Positions 22,580-33,727 of a stretch of DNA of 64,000 nt are shown here, one piece after another. Both the position numbers and the translations under genes were made by a program. Position 1 is the first letter of the stretch. Every line of letters begins with the position of its first letter. The notes beneath the pieces were generated by a model, which made no database searches, was not told the origin of the DNA, and saw only the letters and a list, made by a program, of their open reading frames with translations. The stretch lies in contig CM036762.1 of the NCBI GenBank assembly GCA_020796225.1, forward strand, positions 14,104,786 to 14,168,785. The letters run 5' to 3'. This DNA comes from Arion vulgaris (Eukaryota; Mollusca; Gastropoda; Stylommatophora; Arionidae).

Positions 22580-22905
22580 TTGTTTATTGGTTACTAAACT
22601 GACGGCATTGCAATCCGGGCAGACCCATAGGTGCTAAGTCTCCCCCAACAGATTTCGAAGAGTATGCATACTGATGGTTCCTGTGGCTCGCTGATTAAAC
22701 ACACTTCTCACTCTGTCTCTCAGGCATCCAGTTCGACTCGAACAACGGGTAACTCCAAATTGCCTAAATCGCTTGATCGATTCAACATCGATTTTAGTGT
22801 CCTCATCCAACAGACAGTCGCGAAGAGACCGAAGAATATCCCCTTCGATATGTACACAAGATATTCTTCAGAGGAAGCAGCAAGGAAAGAAGCTGGGAAA
22901 CACAT
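22580..22905 (-). mobile_element. LINE 3' fragment
   Basis: Same LINE end as 8935-9480 and 37050-37215 (GACCCATAGGTGCTAAGTCT, TGGCTCGCTGATTAAACACA). Confidence 0.65.
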
Positions 22906-23048
22906 AAGAATGCCAAACGTCTGTAACATAGAACATTAAGTCGCTATAGTACTTCAATATGAAGATATATAAATGTTGAAAGTACATTACAGTTAACCTT
23001 AAATAACACTTGATTTTAACAGATAAATAGCATAAAGATAACGCATAC

Positions 23049-23125
23049 CTTCTAGTTATATAAGAATGAAGACCTCTGAGCGTATTTCCTGATCGGACAC
23101 CCCCCTTTGACACTTTGTACACCAT
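23049..23125 (-). CDS. RBR copy 2, exon 1
   Basis: Seventy-seven nucleotides encode MVYKVSKGGVRSGNTLRGLH and SYITR, ending at AG|GTATGC. Same length and phase as the other first exons. Confidence 0.85.
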
Positions 23126-23267
23126 CGTTGCTGTTGTGTTGTAGATCAACTCTTGTTTCAAACCTTCCTTGTCTTGTTACTACTCGCTATTATTAATTTT
23201 AAATAATACTAAAGCTTGAGTTGTTTCGAATGGTTGTGCAATACTTTGATAGGAAGGACGTAAGGAT

Positions 23268-23277
23268 CTAAATATAG
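23268..23277 (-). promoter_or_regulatory. Shared upstream box CTATATTTAG, copy 2
   Basis: 142 bp separate it from the start codon of copy 2. It is followed by ATCCTTACG, the same continuation as in copy 4. Confidence 0.6.
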
Positions 23278-23559
23278 TAACGGGTTTCCCCAATAAATAA
23301 ATTATATTTCTGCATTAGTTAGTGAACGTTAAATGGTGAATCCGGTTATAAAAATAGATATCCTTAATGATGATTCTAATCGATGTTTGTGCTTTGTTGT
23401 TAACGTTGCAAAGTGATAGTGAAAAGAACAATGTAATCTTTTGATAATCAGCGAAAACAAATGAATGAGAGATGCTGACAATACAGTGTTGTTATCAAAA
23501 TAACAAATGCCAGTTTATAACTGAAGACTGTGGCACGAGATAAAACAAAACATACAATT

Positions 23560-23960
23560 TATTTTCTTTCTTTCTTTCTTTCTTTCTAGAATCCTGTATG
23601 CCTCACAGAGTCAGGTCAGGAAGAGATTTCTAAAACGGGCCCTAGTATGCACTTCGTAGATAGTCTCTTTAGTCGCCTCAACAGAGGTCCATCTTTTGCG
23701 TGGCCGGCCTCTTGCTTTGTACCCATTGTATCGGAGCAGCATTGCTCTTTGGGGTGCACTGTCTGTTGGTAATCTGCTTACGTGGCCGAACCATTTAATT
23801 TGTTGTTCCTTGATGAAGTCTAGTACTGATGTTGTACCCACTTTTTCCTGATGTCTTCATTTCTCAACCAGTCTCTTCTTGTTACACCCAGCATTCTGCG
23901 TAGACACTTCATCTCTGTTGTGACTAGTTTTTTCTATCGTTTGTTGTCAGCGACATACAA
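23560..23960 (-). mobile_element. LINE 3' end
   Basis: Antisense translation gives GTTSVLDFIKEQQIKWFGHV and GRPRKRWTSVEATKETIYEV, ending RARFRNLFLT, with a (GAAA)n tail at the left. Same family as 55080-55430 and 60760-61330, and parent of the array at 28590-30325. Confidence 0.8.
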
Positions 23961-24163
23961 TTTATGTCTTCATTAAATACTAAAAACTGCTCATAACAGT
24001 TTTGAACAGCAAAGTGTTCTTTTTTATATGCGTGTTAACTTGAACACGCTTCAGGAAGAATTGTAGCAAAGAATTTTCAGTGGTTAGAGATTTACAAATA
24101 AGCGAACACAGACTGGAGTTTTCTGCTCTATTTCCAAAAATACTAGCGAATCGGAAAAGGTTA

Positions 24164-24173
24164 CTATATTTAG
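24164..24173 (+). promoter_or_regulatory. Shared upstream box CTATATTTAG, copy 3
   Basis: 156 bp separate it from the start codon of copy 3; continued by GTCATTAC, the most diverged continuation of the four. Confidence 0.55.
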
Positions 24174-24329
24174 GTCATTACTAATACAATGAACATCACA
24201 CGACTTCAAAAGAGGTTAGCCATGTTTATGTTTAGTTCACTGAAGAATATAAATATCAGCTGTGCGTTACATATACATTTAATAACAAACAAAACACCGT
24301 GGATTATACTGCCATCGTTCTATTAGAAA

Positions 24330-24406
24330 ATGGTGCTAAAGGTGTCCAAGAACGGTGTAAGGTCAGGGAACACTCTGCGTCGTCTGCATTATCCAGAAAC
24401 AACCAG
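24330..24406 (+). CDS. RBR copy 3, exon 1
   Basis: Seventy-seven nucleotides encode MVLKVSKNGVRSGNTLRRLH and YPETT, with donor AG|GTAAGA. Same length and phase as the other copies. Confidence 0.85.
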
Positions 24407-24508
24407 GTAAGACTATTCAATACTGTTGTTTATGTTACCTGAAATTTTGTTTGACCGATCAAGAATTGAGAATCGTTTAAAAATTTCAGCCGAGGAGCGT
24501 TCTCTCTC

Positions 24509-24785
24509 TTCTTCTTCTTCTTCTTCTTCTTCTTCTTCTTCTTCTTCTTCTTCTTCTTGAACGCTCCATATCGATAACTTGTTAAACCACTAGTTGTGAT
24601 TTGTATGTGATCTGAGATTAAGAGCGATTGTACGTTGTGCCAGTTATGCGCCTTCAAGTAGGCAAGCACATCCGATTTCTGCAATGGTTTTTATTTACTA
24701 GAGTAGCTTCCCTAGGTCCCTACCTCAGTCACCTCTTACAACATGCCTTGCAGGTCACATTGTTATTATTCTTTGCTCCCCATGC
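24509..24785 (-). mobile_element. SINE C with (AAG)n tail
   Basis: A pure CTT run at 24509-24557 abuts GAACGCTCCATATCGATAAC. In antisense sense this is the SINE 3' tail, parallel to the tail of SINE B. In copy 3 intron 1. Confidence 0.75.
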
Positions 24786-24829
24786 ACGCTCCGGCAGCAC
24801 ACAAACGAAGAGAACGCGTTCTAAAAATA

Positions 24830-25065
24830 GTTTCTCTGGAGTTCATGTGCCCTTTTAGTCTTACTGACGACCAAGTTGAACATGTTTTACTGTGACAACT
24901 TATGAGTTTGGGCTTGTCTCTTTTGACTTTCAGTTCATCCCTAAGTCTCTCGTAACTATTGCTAACTGTGTTGTGTCCGAACCAAAGCAAGGGATGAAGC
25001 GTCTCTCTATTTATGCTTATCATGGTCAGTAGATAAGGGAATGTTCTCCCATTTTGCTACCTACT
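24830..25065 (-). mobile_element. LINE 3'-end fragment
   Basis: Antisense relative of 31190-31420 and 33290-33600 (RLRDELKVKRDKPKLISCHSK-type ending). Confidence 0.6.
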
Positions 25066-25437
25066 GTTTCGTCCAAAAGAAATACAAAGTCCATATCTTT
25101 GGAATCAAATATGGTTTTTCATGGGATGCCATAAAATGGAATGAAATACACACATAACCATCAACTGCCTTATGGTCCCTCCCTCCGGATTTGTGGTCAA
25201 GGTTTGCTCATCTAGCCTTCTGCATTACCATGCTAACCCACAAGGTGGTAGGGATTATCTATCAGTGTTTCCTCCCTAGCCCTTAGCTCTCCCGAGCCCT
25301 TCTCAAGGCAGTGGGTTTAACAGTTGAAGATGGGCCCGTCTACTGTCATACAGTAGCAGATAAAACATCTGATCTGACCTTTTTAATAATATTCACTTAA
25401 ATAATGTTCTATAATATTTATTATTATATATATTATT
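25066..25437. other. Unclassified intron sequence
   Basis: Non-coding; includes GC-richer 25180-25340 unlike its neighbours, perhaps an old repeat. Nothing recognised. Confidence 0.4.
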
Positions 25438-25469
25438 ATGATTATTAATAATTGTTTTTATGATACCAG

Positions 25470-28079
25470 GTACTCGAACCAGGCATGTATCGTGGCACGT
25501 TCAAATCTTCATTCAAAGGAAATTCAGAACTTGTTGGAATGTTCGACGACAGATGAGTTCATCAGTGCCTCCCTGGGGTCACCAGACGTCATACTTTCTT
25601 TAAACAAAAAGAAAAGATGGACTCTTCCTGCTACATTTAGTCACATGATCAATACCGGAAGTTTCAACGATGAGAAAACAATGGTGTCGCTGCTAGAACA
25701 CCACAAACTGCAAAGAAGAGCAAACTGTGTTCGTTTTATCTGTAACCAAGGACGCTTGCAGCATGTATCTCCAAAACAGAAGAGATACTTCAGTTTAAAT
25801 CTTGACATGAATGCAGTTGACCACTCAAACAGAAAGACAAAACATCAGGAAGCTAAAGCAAGAAAAGAATTGAAAGTATCAAGAATAAAAACGACATCAC
25901 AAAAGGAGATACGTGATATGAAACTAGAAGAGTCATCAGTTATGTCTTCATCAGACGAATGTGATGATTTAAGAGAACAGTTAAAGAGTTCAAAATCAGA
26001 ATATTGTTTGGAGGTATTCTACCCTTGCCCACGAAGCTGCTCACTTGTTTACAACTCGAAGTACACAAACTTTGAGAATGAAAATAAAGAGGATGGAAAG
26101 ATATATGTAAAATCTAAAAGCAAGTCGTCAAGAGCAAGAAGAAAGCAGTTAGCAATAAAGAATATGAAACATCTTGAAGAAGACATGTTTGGTAGCAACA
26201 GTAGCGAATTTTGGGATGATTACAACAATACAGACAATAACATTATGCCCAAAGAGGATCAAGGTACCATAGATGTAGAAACCACATTTGAAGAAGACAC
26301 TATTGGAAAAGACGTAGTCTTGGACTCTGTTCAGAATTCGGAAAATCTCTTTGCTAGTTATATAACGCATGCAGAGGGAACAAGGTTACAACATACAAAT
26401 TGCAAAAAGCATCAGAGAAGAAACTATACCCGTAGTGGTTACAAAAGTCAAAGAAGATGTTTAGAGATTAAAGACAAATCACATATTGTGTATATCGATG
26501 ACAATAAATTCCATTTTAATTCAACAACAAATGAATCAAACTCAATATGTGAAATAAATAAAAGAGACATGAATTGGACTGTTCAATCCAGTCTGGTCAT
26601 CTTAAAGTCGTCAGAAACGACTCCAGAACATCTCAAGCCAAGTTTGACATTGCTATGCTGAAGCTAACAGTGAACCAAGACGTTTTGTTATCAATATAAC
26701 AGAAGATGTTCAGAATCTCTTGTGTACATATCGAAATGTTGAACAGAATGCTATGTACACTTCATACTTAGTTTTTATCTTTGATGGAGTTTATGACGAA
26801 GATGTGGACACATATAAAGTTATCTTTAACTCTAACATCTGTAGAGAAACTCTTACTATCAGCAAGAACATTCCATTTGAAGAAACAACATTTGAAGAGA
26901 TTATGAATCGTGTTGCTTCAACTTTGTTAGATATGAAACAAGAAGATATGCTTGACTTGAGTTACAATAGTCTCGAAAAAACTGTAAAACCAAGATTGAA
27001 TTTTATTAGAGAAGTTTTAGGGGTCAAAGTTGACATTTTAAATATATCAAATGAAATCAGCAGAGTTCCAGAAATAGATATGAATCGTGAGTGTGCAGTA
27101 ATGACAAACAGTTGGATCGATACTGCTGGAAACATGGACTTTGATATATTTTGTAACATCTGTTTTGAAAACATAAACACATCTGAAACGGGGTCGTCGT
27201 CTGGAACAAAACTCTTGCAATGCTGCCATATTTTCTGTGACAATTGTTGGAGATCACACTTAAGAACGAAGTTAAAAAAATGGAGGTGTAACAATAACGT
27301 GTCCTGGATATGAATGTGAAGAAGTTGTTGACAGTGCAACTTTGTTATCACTTCTTCATGTTTCAGATGTCAACAAGTTGCTTCAGCGTGAACGGGAGAA
27401 TGAAGTTAAAACATCACCAATATGTAAGTGGTGTCCAAATCCAAACTGTGGTCGAGTTATGAGACTGGACCGTTCTACATTGGCCAAAGACTTTTCAGTT
27501 GATGTGACCTGTTCTTGTGGCAATGAGGTTTGCTTTTCGTGTCTGTCCCGTCCACATTGGCCTGCCAAATGTCATCAAGCTAAAGACTATATGAGCAATC
27601 GTCTCACATTGGCGTCCAAGATTGAAACGAAAGATGGGCTTAACTCTCAAGATCTTCTTCTTAAACCAACTTTATTATCACGCAAAGATAGCCAAGTTTT
27701 AGAAATCGAAGGAAGATCATGCCCAAATTGTTCTGAATTTTTACAAAGAAATGGAGGAAGTACACAAATGAACTGCAAATGTGGTCACATGTTTTGTTGG
27801 ACTTGTTTAAAACCTTACAGAACGCACACATTTTGCATTCCTTACGCTTCATTTATCTTTAGTTATGCTCAGAAGATAATCACTTTTAGCAATGATTTGT
27901 CGCCAACAAATGAATCGACCAATTTCGCACGTAATAAGCTTTGTAAAGTAGATACTAGGTACAAGAAAGCACAACAGCAAAGATTAGAATCTAACCAAGT
28001 CAAACTGTACAAACAGATCAAAGAAATACTTGAGAAAATTGCTCGTATTACTCACAAAGACCTGCAATTAAAACGAGAG
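25470..28079 (+). CDS. RBR copy 3, exon 2 (frameshifted)
   Basis: Runs from acceptor CCAG|GTACTCGAAC to donor GAG|GTAAGT. Three overlapping open stretches (to 26661, 26720-27313, 27342 on) join in homology with copies 1, 2 and 4. Holds the N-terminal conserved domain, an acidic middle part, RING1, IBR and RING2. Confidence 0.85.
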
Positions 28080-28089
28080 GTAAGTAGGG

Positions 28090-28589
28090 CACTCATAGTA
28101 TTTCTTTTTATTGTCTAAAAATATTTTTCATTTCTTTTTGTTAAATGTTAGTATATTTTTTGTTCAGTGTTTGTATATTTTTTCTTAGTGTTAGCATATT
28201 TTTGTTAAGTTTTGTATATTTTTTCTTAGTTAGTGTATAGTATATTTTTGTTAAGTGTTTTTTTTTGTAGGTGAAATTTAAAAAAGAGTAGACTTATTTT
28301 TGTCTATGTGCAACTTTGTTTTTTTTTAAAAACAATATATTTGTGAGTTTAGGCAACGTTTTTTTTTTAAATACACATATTTTTGAGTTTATGCAACATT
28401 GTTAGAATAAAATATATTTGTGAGTTAGGACAACTTTGTTGGCGTAACATGCGGCCGTTAACTCAGGCCGTTAATCTCAATTGGGAAATCCTGTAAATGG
28501 GGACTGATTTTTATATATGTTTGATAGAACACTACTGTAAACTTTATTGTAATTTAACACAATACTCTGAATTTCCTATGGTATCATAG
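28090..28589. repeat. T-rich degenerate repeats
   Basis: 28090-28280 carries loose units of TTAGTGTTAGTATATTTTT type. 28300-28440 repeats TATTTGTGAGTTTAGGCAAC. The rest is unrecognised. Confidence 0.6.
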
Positions 28590-30325
28590 AGATAAAGTAT
28601 CTACTCAGAGAGTATCAAGAAGAGACCAGTTTAGAAATGAATACATCAGGAAAAAGGTGGGTACAACATCAGTACTGAACTTCATCAAGAAACAACAGAT
28701 TAAATGGACTAGTAAGAAGAGACCAGTTTAGAAATGAAGACATCAGGAAAAAGTGGGTACAACATCAGTACTGAACTTCATCAAGAAACAACAGATTAAA
28801 TGGACTAGTAAGAAGAGACCAGTTTAGAAATGAAGGCATCAGGAAAAAGGTGGGTACAACATCAGTACTGAACTTTATCAAGAAACAACAGATTAAATGG
28901 ACTAGTAAGAAGAGACCAGTTTAGAAATGAAGACATCAGGAAAAAAGTGGGTACAACATCAGTACTGAACTTCATCAAGAAACAACAGATTAAATGGACT
29001 AGTAAGAAGAGACCAGTTTAGAAATGAAACATCAGGAAAAAGTGGGTACAACATCAGTACTGAACTTCATCAAGAAACAACAGATTAAATGGACTAAAGA
29101 AAGACCAGTTTAGAAATGAGACATAGGAAAAGTGGGTACAATGTACTGAATTTATCAAGAAACAACAGATTAAATGGACTGTAAGAATGAGCCATGTTTG
29201 AAATGAAGACATGGTAAAACTTACAGAACATCACATTTGAATTCATAAAGAAACAACAGATTAAATGACTAGTAAGAAGACACGTTTAGAAATGAAGGCA
29301 TCAGGAAAAGTGAACGACATCAGTACTGAACTTTATCAAGAAACAACAGTTAAATGGACTAGTACAAGAGACCAGTTAGAAAGAATCAGAAAAAAGTGTA
29401 CAACATCAGTACTAAACTCATCAAGAAACAAAAATTAAATGGACTTAAGAAAGACGCATTTAGAAATGAGAATCGGAAAGTGGGACACATCAGTATGACT
29501 TTATCAGTAAAACAATTAATGACTAGTAGAAGACTCAGTTTAGAAATGTTAGATAGGATAAGGTGGGTACAATTCATATGTTTATCAAGACATAGCAATT
29601 AAATGGACTAGTAAAAAGGGCATTTGAATGAGACATCAGGAAAAGTGGGTACAACATCAGTACTGAACTTTAGACAAAAATTAAATGGACTAGTAAGGAG
29701 ACAGTTTAGAAATGAAGGCATCAGAAAGTTGGTACAACATCAGTACTGAACTTTATCAAAACAACATATTAATGGATGTAGAAGAGCCCGTTTTAAAATA
29801 AGCATAGGAAAGTTGTACAACATCAGTATGAATTCAGAAACAAAAATTAAATGGACTAGTAAGAAGACCAGTTTAGAAATGAATACATCAAGAAAAAGTG
29901 GGTAACATCAGTACTGAACTTTCAAGAACAACGATTAAATGGACTGATTAAGAGACCAGTTTGAAATGAAGGCATCAGAAAAAGTGTACTTAACATCAGT
30001 ACTGAACTTTATCAAGAACAAAGATTAAATGGACTATAAGAAGAGACCAGTTTAGAAATGAATCATCAGGAAAAAGTGGTACAACATCAGTACTGAAGCT
30101 TATCAAGAAACAACAAATTAAATGGACTAGTAAGAAGAGACCAGTTTAGAAATGAAGACATCAGGAAAAAGTGGATACAACATCAGTACTGAACTTCATT
30201 AAGAAACAACAGATTAAATGGACTAGTAAGAAGAGACCAGTTTAGAAATGAATACATCAGGAAAAAGTGGGTACAACATCAGTACTGAACTTTATCAAGA
30301 AACAACAGATTAAATGGTTCGACCA
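28590..30325 (+). repeat. LINE-derived 96-bp satellite, about 18 units
   Basis: The unit runs AAGAGACCAGTTTAGAAATG, AAGACATCAGGAAAAAGTGG, GTACAACATCAGTACTGAAC, then CATCAAGAAACAACAGATTA. The LINE at 61020-61105 has the same order once (encoding RRDRLRNEDIRKK... and QQIKWFGH). The last unit runs on into TTAAATGGTTCG, the LINE continuation. Middle units (29100-29900) show many single-base losses. Confidence 0.9.
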
Positions 30326-30372
30326 CATACTATAAGGTGACATTATAACACACTACACTATCACACGGTACA

Positions 30373-30624
30373 TATCGTTGGTCTCTGTGGCTAAGTGGTT
30401 AAGCTCTTTGCCATGTGAGTCGAAGGTCGTGGGTTCGAGTCCAGACCGTGCCATTCTGTTCACGAGTGCAGTTTTTTCCAGAGACCCTAGGATTGTTGCT
30501 GGAGCTACGGAATTCGTGCTTTGTGCAATATTTCCGGCGGGTGACTTGCCATCTCTGGGAGAGGGACTGAGCCGTATGGGTTAAAACCCGGTGCAATGAA
30601 GTCAATACTTTTAAACCCTGTTTT
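30373..30624 (+). mobile_element. SINE A, 252 bp, with perfect duplication
   Basis: Flanked by TATCACACGGTACA at 30359-30372 and 30625-30638 (14 bp, exact). Head with A box GTGGCTAAGTGGTTAAGC and B box GGGTTCGAGTCCAG. In copy 3 intron 2. Confidence 0.9.
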
Positions 30625-30723
30625 TATCACACGGTACAGTATAGCACTGTTAGAAGTTGAAATAAAACGAGGTACACTATAGAGCAGTAAAATAATAATT
30701 GTTATGCTGTTTTTCTTCTTCAG

Positions 30724-31095
30724 ATTCTTTCCATCTGCAAAGTGAAAATCGACAACACAGATGAGACTATCATTTCTCCATGTTCCTTCCTACCACATGT
30801 GTTGAAATTTCTGCGCTCCTGTCACGAAATCAAGCTGGCACTACATCACGTTGCGGAGTTCACTTTTGTGCTGTTACAGGACTCACCAAATTCTGTGGAC
30901 AAGAGAAGAACTTTCAGACTGGCCAATGATCTCAGTGCATACTGTAACTTCATGAAGACTATTCTGGAGTCTGTTGAGAAACAAGACATGCGGACAGCGA
31001 TCAGAAGATTAGCCGATATTCAGATATGGGCAAAAGAAGCCATTGTTGCTAATATTTCTAGTATAAACAGGCTAAAAAGGGAGACTACACATTAG
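30724..31095 (+). CDS. RBR copy 3, exon 3
   Basis: The acceptor TTCTTCAG|ATTCTTTCC is followed by 123 codons and a stop. The core LKFLRSCHEIKLALHHVAEF matches copies 2 and 4. The frame is intact, which argues for recent or continuing function. Confidence 0.85.
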   Translation: MLSICKVKIDNTDETIISPCSFLPHVLKFLRSCHEIKLALHHVAEFTFVLLQDSPNSVDKRRTFRLANDLSAYCNFMKTILESVEKQDMRTAIRRLADIQIWAKEAIVANISSINRLKRETTH

Positions 31096-31189
31096 TTGCG
31101 CATATATGGCCTTTTTTGTCTTGACAGATGGTCAAACTGGCATGTAACAACTTCCGAGTTTTCAATTTTTTCTCTTGTCTTTCACCTCA

Positions 31190-31500
31190 TCCATAAGTCT
31201 CTTTTCAAAAGACTGCGCTCTTGCACAATACCGATTTCCACACAACTCGGTCACAAGCTAGTTTTTTCCATTTGCTGGGACGGATAGAAAAGAGGCCTTC
31301 AGAGGCCTTGAAGTCATCCCTATATCTGAACAGTGGTCTGCGTGATGCCTCTTCCTCTAAAAGTTCACATGTCTGTAATGTAAGAATTGATTTCTACACT
31401 TCTGATGTATCCTTTGCTTGATTAAGCCCTTGTCAAAACGTCGCAGGATATTTTATTGTTTTTGTACATTGTAAAACTAAAGTACTTTGGATTTTACTTG
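31190..31500 (-). mobile_element. LINE 3' fragment and Penelope-type tail
   Basis: 31190-31400 antisense gives LEEEASRRPLFRYRDDFKAS-like sequence, as in 33290-33600. 31420-31500 resembles the Penelope 3' segment (TTGTCAAAACGTCGC, GTAAAACTAAAGTACTTTG) in plus sense. Confidence 0.55.
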
Positions 31501-32145
31501 TTTCACCATTGCTACATATTTTATTGCAGTCTTGCCTTATCGATAATACATTGCTACTATAGTAGTCTACAAATGTGAGCCCATCTTACCAACAGATAGT
31601 AGTGTAGTTTTCCCTTGAGCTTTTTAAATACTGAACCTTCCATGTTTTTGTGAGCTGTAAATAGTAAAAAAATCTATATGTCTTCTCTTCTCTTCCATCA
31701 TTTACTTATTTATAGAAGTGTTGAGGTTACGGGTGATCTCGTGTGTGTTTGTTCTAATGCACTTTAGCTGATATTATTCAATTTCTTGAAGGGCTGTCTG
31801 TCGTCGTTCAAATTGCGGTCTTCCTTGCTCAGACTCAAGTTAACTTTCAAAGTTGGCGCTCTGTGTAGACGATACAGAGATCCTATGCGGTCCATACCCT
31901 TTAAACTGTGTCTTAAGAATTGTAAACTGTTTCAATCAGCTTCTGATTTCATGAATAATGTTCTTAGTCACATCCACGCTTCAAGGCACCTCATCTCGTT
32001 AGATTTTCGATCATTTGTAAATATTAATTTACTGATATTTATTAGTGTATCGCTTGTAAAACAAAATAAAAACAAAATCTTGTTGATGAAATTAATGATG
32101 TAATAATTACACAGAAACTCAATACGTTCATGGGGGAAAAGTTAA
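31501..32145. other. No recognised gene
   Basis: A 105-codon open frame at 31786-32103 has no recognisable motif and an AT-rich, Lys/Leu-rich end. I see no support for it as a gene. Confidence 0.4.
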
Positions 32146-32149
32146 TTGA

Positions 32150-32930
32150 CTATGATACTATAGTGAAATTATATATTTACGAATGAAACTTTACTATGAT
32201 ACTATATGTGATTATATGTATTTACAAATAAACTATACTAGCTACAATATGTGAATATATGTTTACGATGAAGTTACTGGTACTAAATGTATATTACCAG
32301 AAACTATCTAGCCCCTACAATATTGAATATATGTTTACCGATGAAACTATTCAGCTGATAAATATTGATATATTGATTTCGCATAATTACTTGAACATAG
32401 TGTAACTAATGCTTTACAATGAAACTTCACTATGACTATATGTGATTTATTATTTACAGAAACTATACTATGATACTAATGAATATATGTATTACAATGA
32501 AACATACTTATGACCTATAAGTGATTATTTGTTACAAATGAAACTACTATTCACTATATGTGATTATAATGATTTACAAAGAAACATTACTATGATACCT
32601 ATATGGATTATAGTTTATGAGATTAAACTATACTATGTTAATATATGTGAATATATGTTTATGAACAAACTGTATGGCGTGGCTGATAATCTGAGGCAGA
32701 CTTTATTAGAGAATCCGAAATCCCAATCTAGTAAGAACGCAGAAGAAGAAGATGAAACTATACTAGATACTTATGTGATTTTATATTTACAACTAAAATA
32801 TACTATACTAATTTATGTGAATATACTTATAACTGAAACTATCCTATGATACTACATGTGATTTTTTTATTTACAGATTAAACGATACTATTACACTTAA
32901 TGTGATTATATGTTTACAAGTGGAACTATA
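32150..32930. repeat. AT-rich degenerate ~44-bp array
   Basis: Imperfect units of ACTATGATACTATATGTGAT plus TATGTATTTACAAATGAAAC, many with lost bases. A single copy of the 88-bp unit of 52010-53128 is embedded at about 32668-32748. Confidence 0.8.
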
Positions 32931-32934
32931 AAGT

Positions 32935-33085
32935 CTGACCGAATGGATTAGACCGTGGCTCCCATGAGGAGACCCTGTGTCAATTCACGGTAAGGTCACG
33001 GATTTTTTTCTTTGTAGGCATAGATGAAAAATCTAACCTGAACAGCTTCTGAGACTGCACTAGCCATGCGATCATTAAATTTCCA
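32935..33085 (+). mobile_element. SINE F copy
   Basis: tRNA-like start CGAATGGATTAGACCGTGG with degenerate B box GTGTCAATTCACGG, then CTAACCTGAACAG as in 53225-53430. Confidence 0.6.
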
Positions 33086-33289
33086 GCTCTTGCCTCTTGT
33101 CACCACATTAAAAGCAGACAGTACATAGCGTAACACAGTTAAAAATTTTTGGCATTGTCTGTTGAAACATTGATCTCAGCAAACTTTGATGTCAGAAACT
33201 AATCGACCGTTATCAACTCGTTCACCAGCAACCCCGTAATCGTTAGCTTAAATCTAAGATCGTGTATACTCTAGATTATATCCTCATAT

Positions 33290-33600
33290 CAGCTGAGGCA
33301 GCAATGGAGAGAATGGAAATTTGTCATACCAAAAAAATGTTGTTCTGTGAACTTCGGAGAGGAAGAGGCATCAGGCAGACCGCTGCTCAGATATAAAGAT
33401 GTCCGCAAGTCCTCAATGAAGAACTTTTCTATAGGTCCCAGCACATGGGAAAAACTAGCTGATGACAGAGTTGCGTGGAAAGCGATATTGTGCAAGCGCC
33501 CAGAGTCTTTTGAGAAGAGACTTATGTATGAGCTGAACGACAAGAGAGAAAAGCGAAAACTTGGAAGTTGTCACAGTAAAACACTTGACAATTGACCGTC
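33290..33600 (+). mobile_element. LINE 3' end
   Basis: Frame gives FGEEEASGRPLLRYKDVRKS and WEKLADDRVAWKAILCKR, a non-LTR ORF2 C-terminus. 33086-33289 has nothing recognised. Confidence 0.7.
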
Positions 33601-33727
33601 TGTAAAGTTGTCACAGTAAAACACTTGCCAATTGACCGTCTGTAAAGTTGTCACAGTAAAACACTTGCCAATTGACCGTCTGTAAAGTTGTCACAGTAAA
33701 ACACTTGACAATTGACCGTCTGTAAAG
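33562..33727. repeat. 40-bp tandem repeat, four units
   Basis: Unit TTGTCACAGTAAAACACTTG plus ACAATTGACCGTCTGTAAAG, at the LINE's 3' end. Confidence 0.9.

Larger units (their letters stand above)
16430..23125 (-). pseudogene. RBR E3 ubiquitin-ligase-like gene, copy 2 (three frameshifts)
   Basis: Exon 1 is 23125-23049, exon 2 is 21165-18468 and exon 3 is 16790-16430, with the same phases as the other copies. RING1 (near residue 612) and IBR keep all expected zinc ligands. RING2 reads GGSCHF: Ser stands at the catalytic Cys position (codon 18797-18799), the next residue is Cys and the His is kept. Frameshifts lie near 20770 (A-rich tract), near 18787 (inside RING2) and near 16730 (exon 3). The first two cancel in total length, and each interrupted frame resumes with clear homology. 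As read, the product would stop early, so it is annotated as a likely pseudogene. Consensus errors in A-rich tracts remain possible. Large patches are nearly identical to copy 1. Introns hold SINE A, B, C and F and a MITE. Confidence 0.75.
23126..24329. other. Divergent intergenic region between RBR copies 2 and 3
   Basis: About 1.2 kb separate the two start codons. It holds both CTATATTTAG boxes and one LINE remnant (23560-23960). The rest is AT-rich and unrecognised. It may serve as a two-way promoter region. Confidence 0.6.
24330..31095 (+). pseudogene. RBR E3 ubiquitin-ligase-like gene, copy 3 (frameshifted)
   Basis: Exon 1 is 24330-24406, exon 2 is 25470-28079 and exon 3 is 30724-31095. 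RING1 (near residue 588) and IBR keep their ligands. RING2 reads NGGSTQMNCKCGHMFCW: Ser replaces the catalytic Cys (codon 27759-27761) and Gln replaces the His. Two single bases are missing near 26635 and 26646, and one A is gained in an AAAAAAA run near 27280, inside RING1. Correcting these gives 871 codons in exon 2, in phase with exon 3. The segment 26608-26955 is almost identical to copy 1 although its surroundings are well diverged. As written it would stop near 26661, hence the pseudogene call; consensus error remains possible, since one break is in a homopolymer. Intron 2 is swollen by a LINE-derived satellite and a SINE A. Confidence 0.75.

Noticed and set aside
26720..27313. Separate gene between the copy 3 frames
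   Set aside because: It is the middle of copy 3 exon 2 in a shifted frame, continuous in homology with both neighbours.
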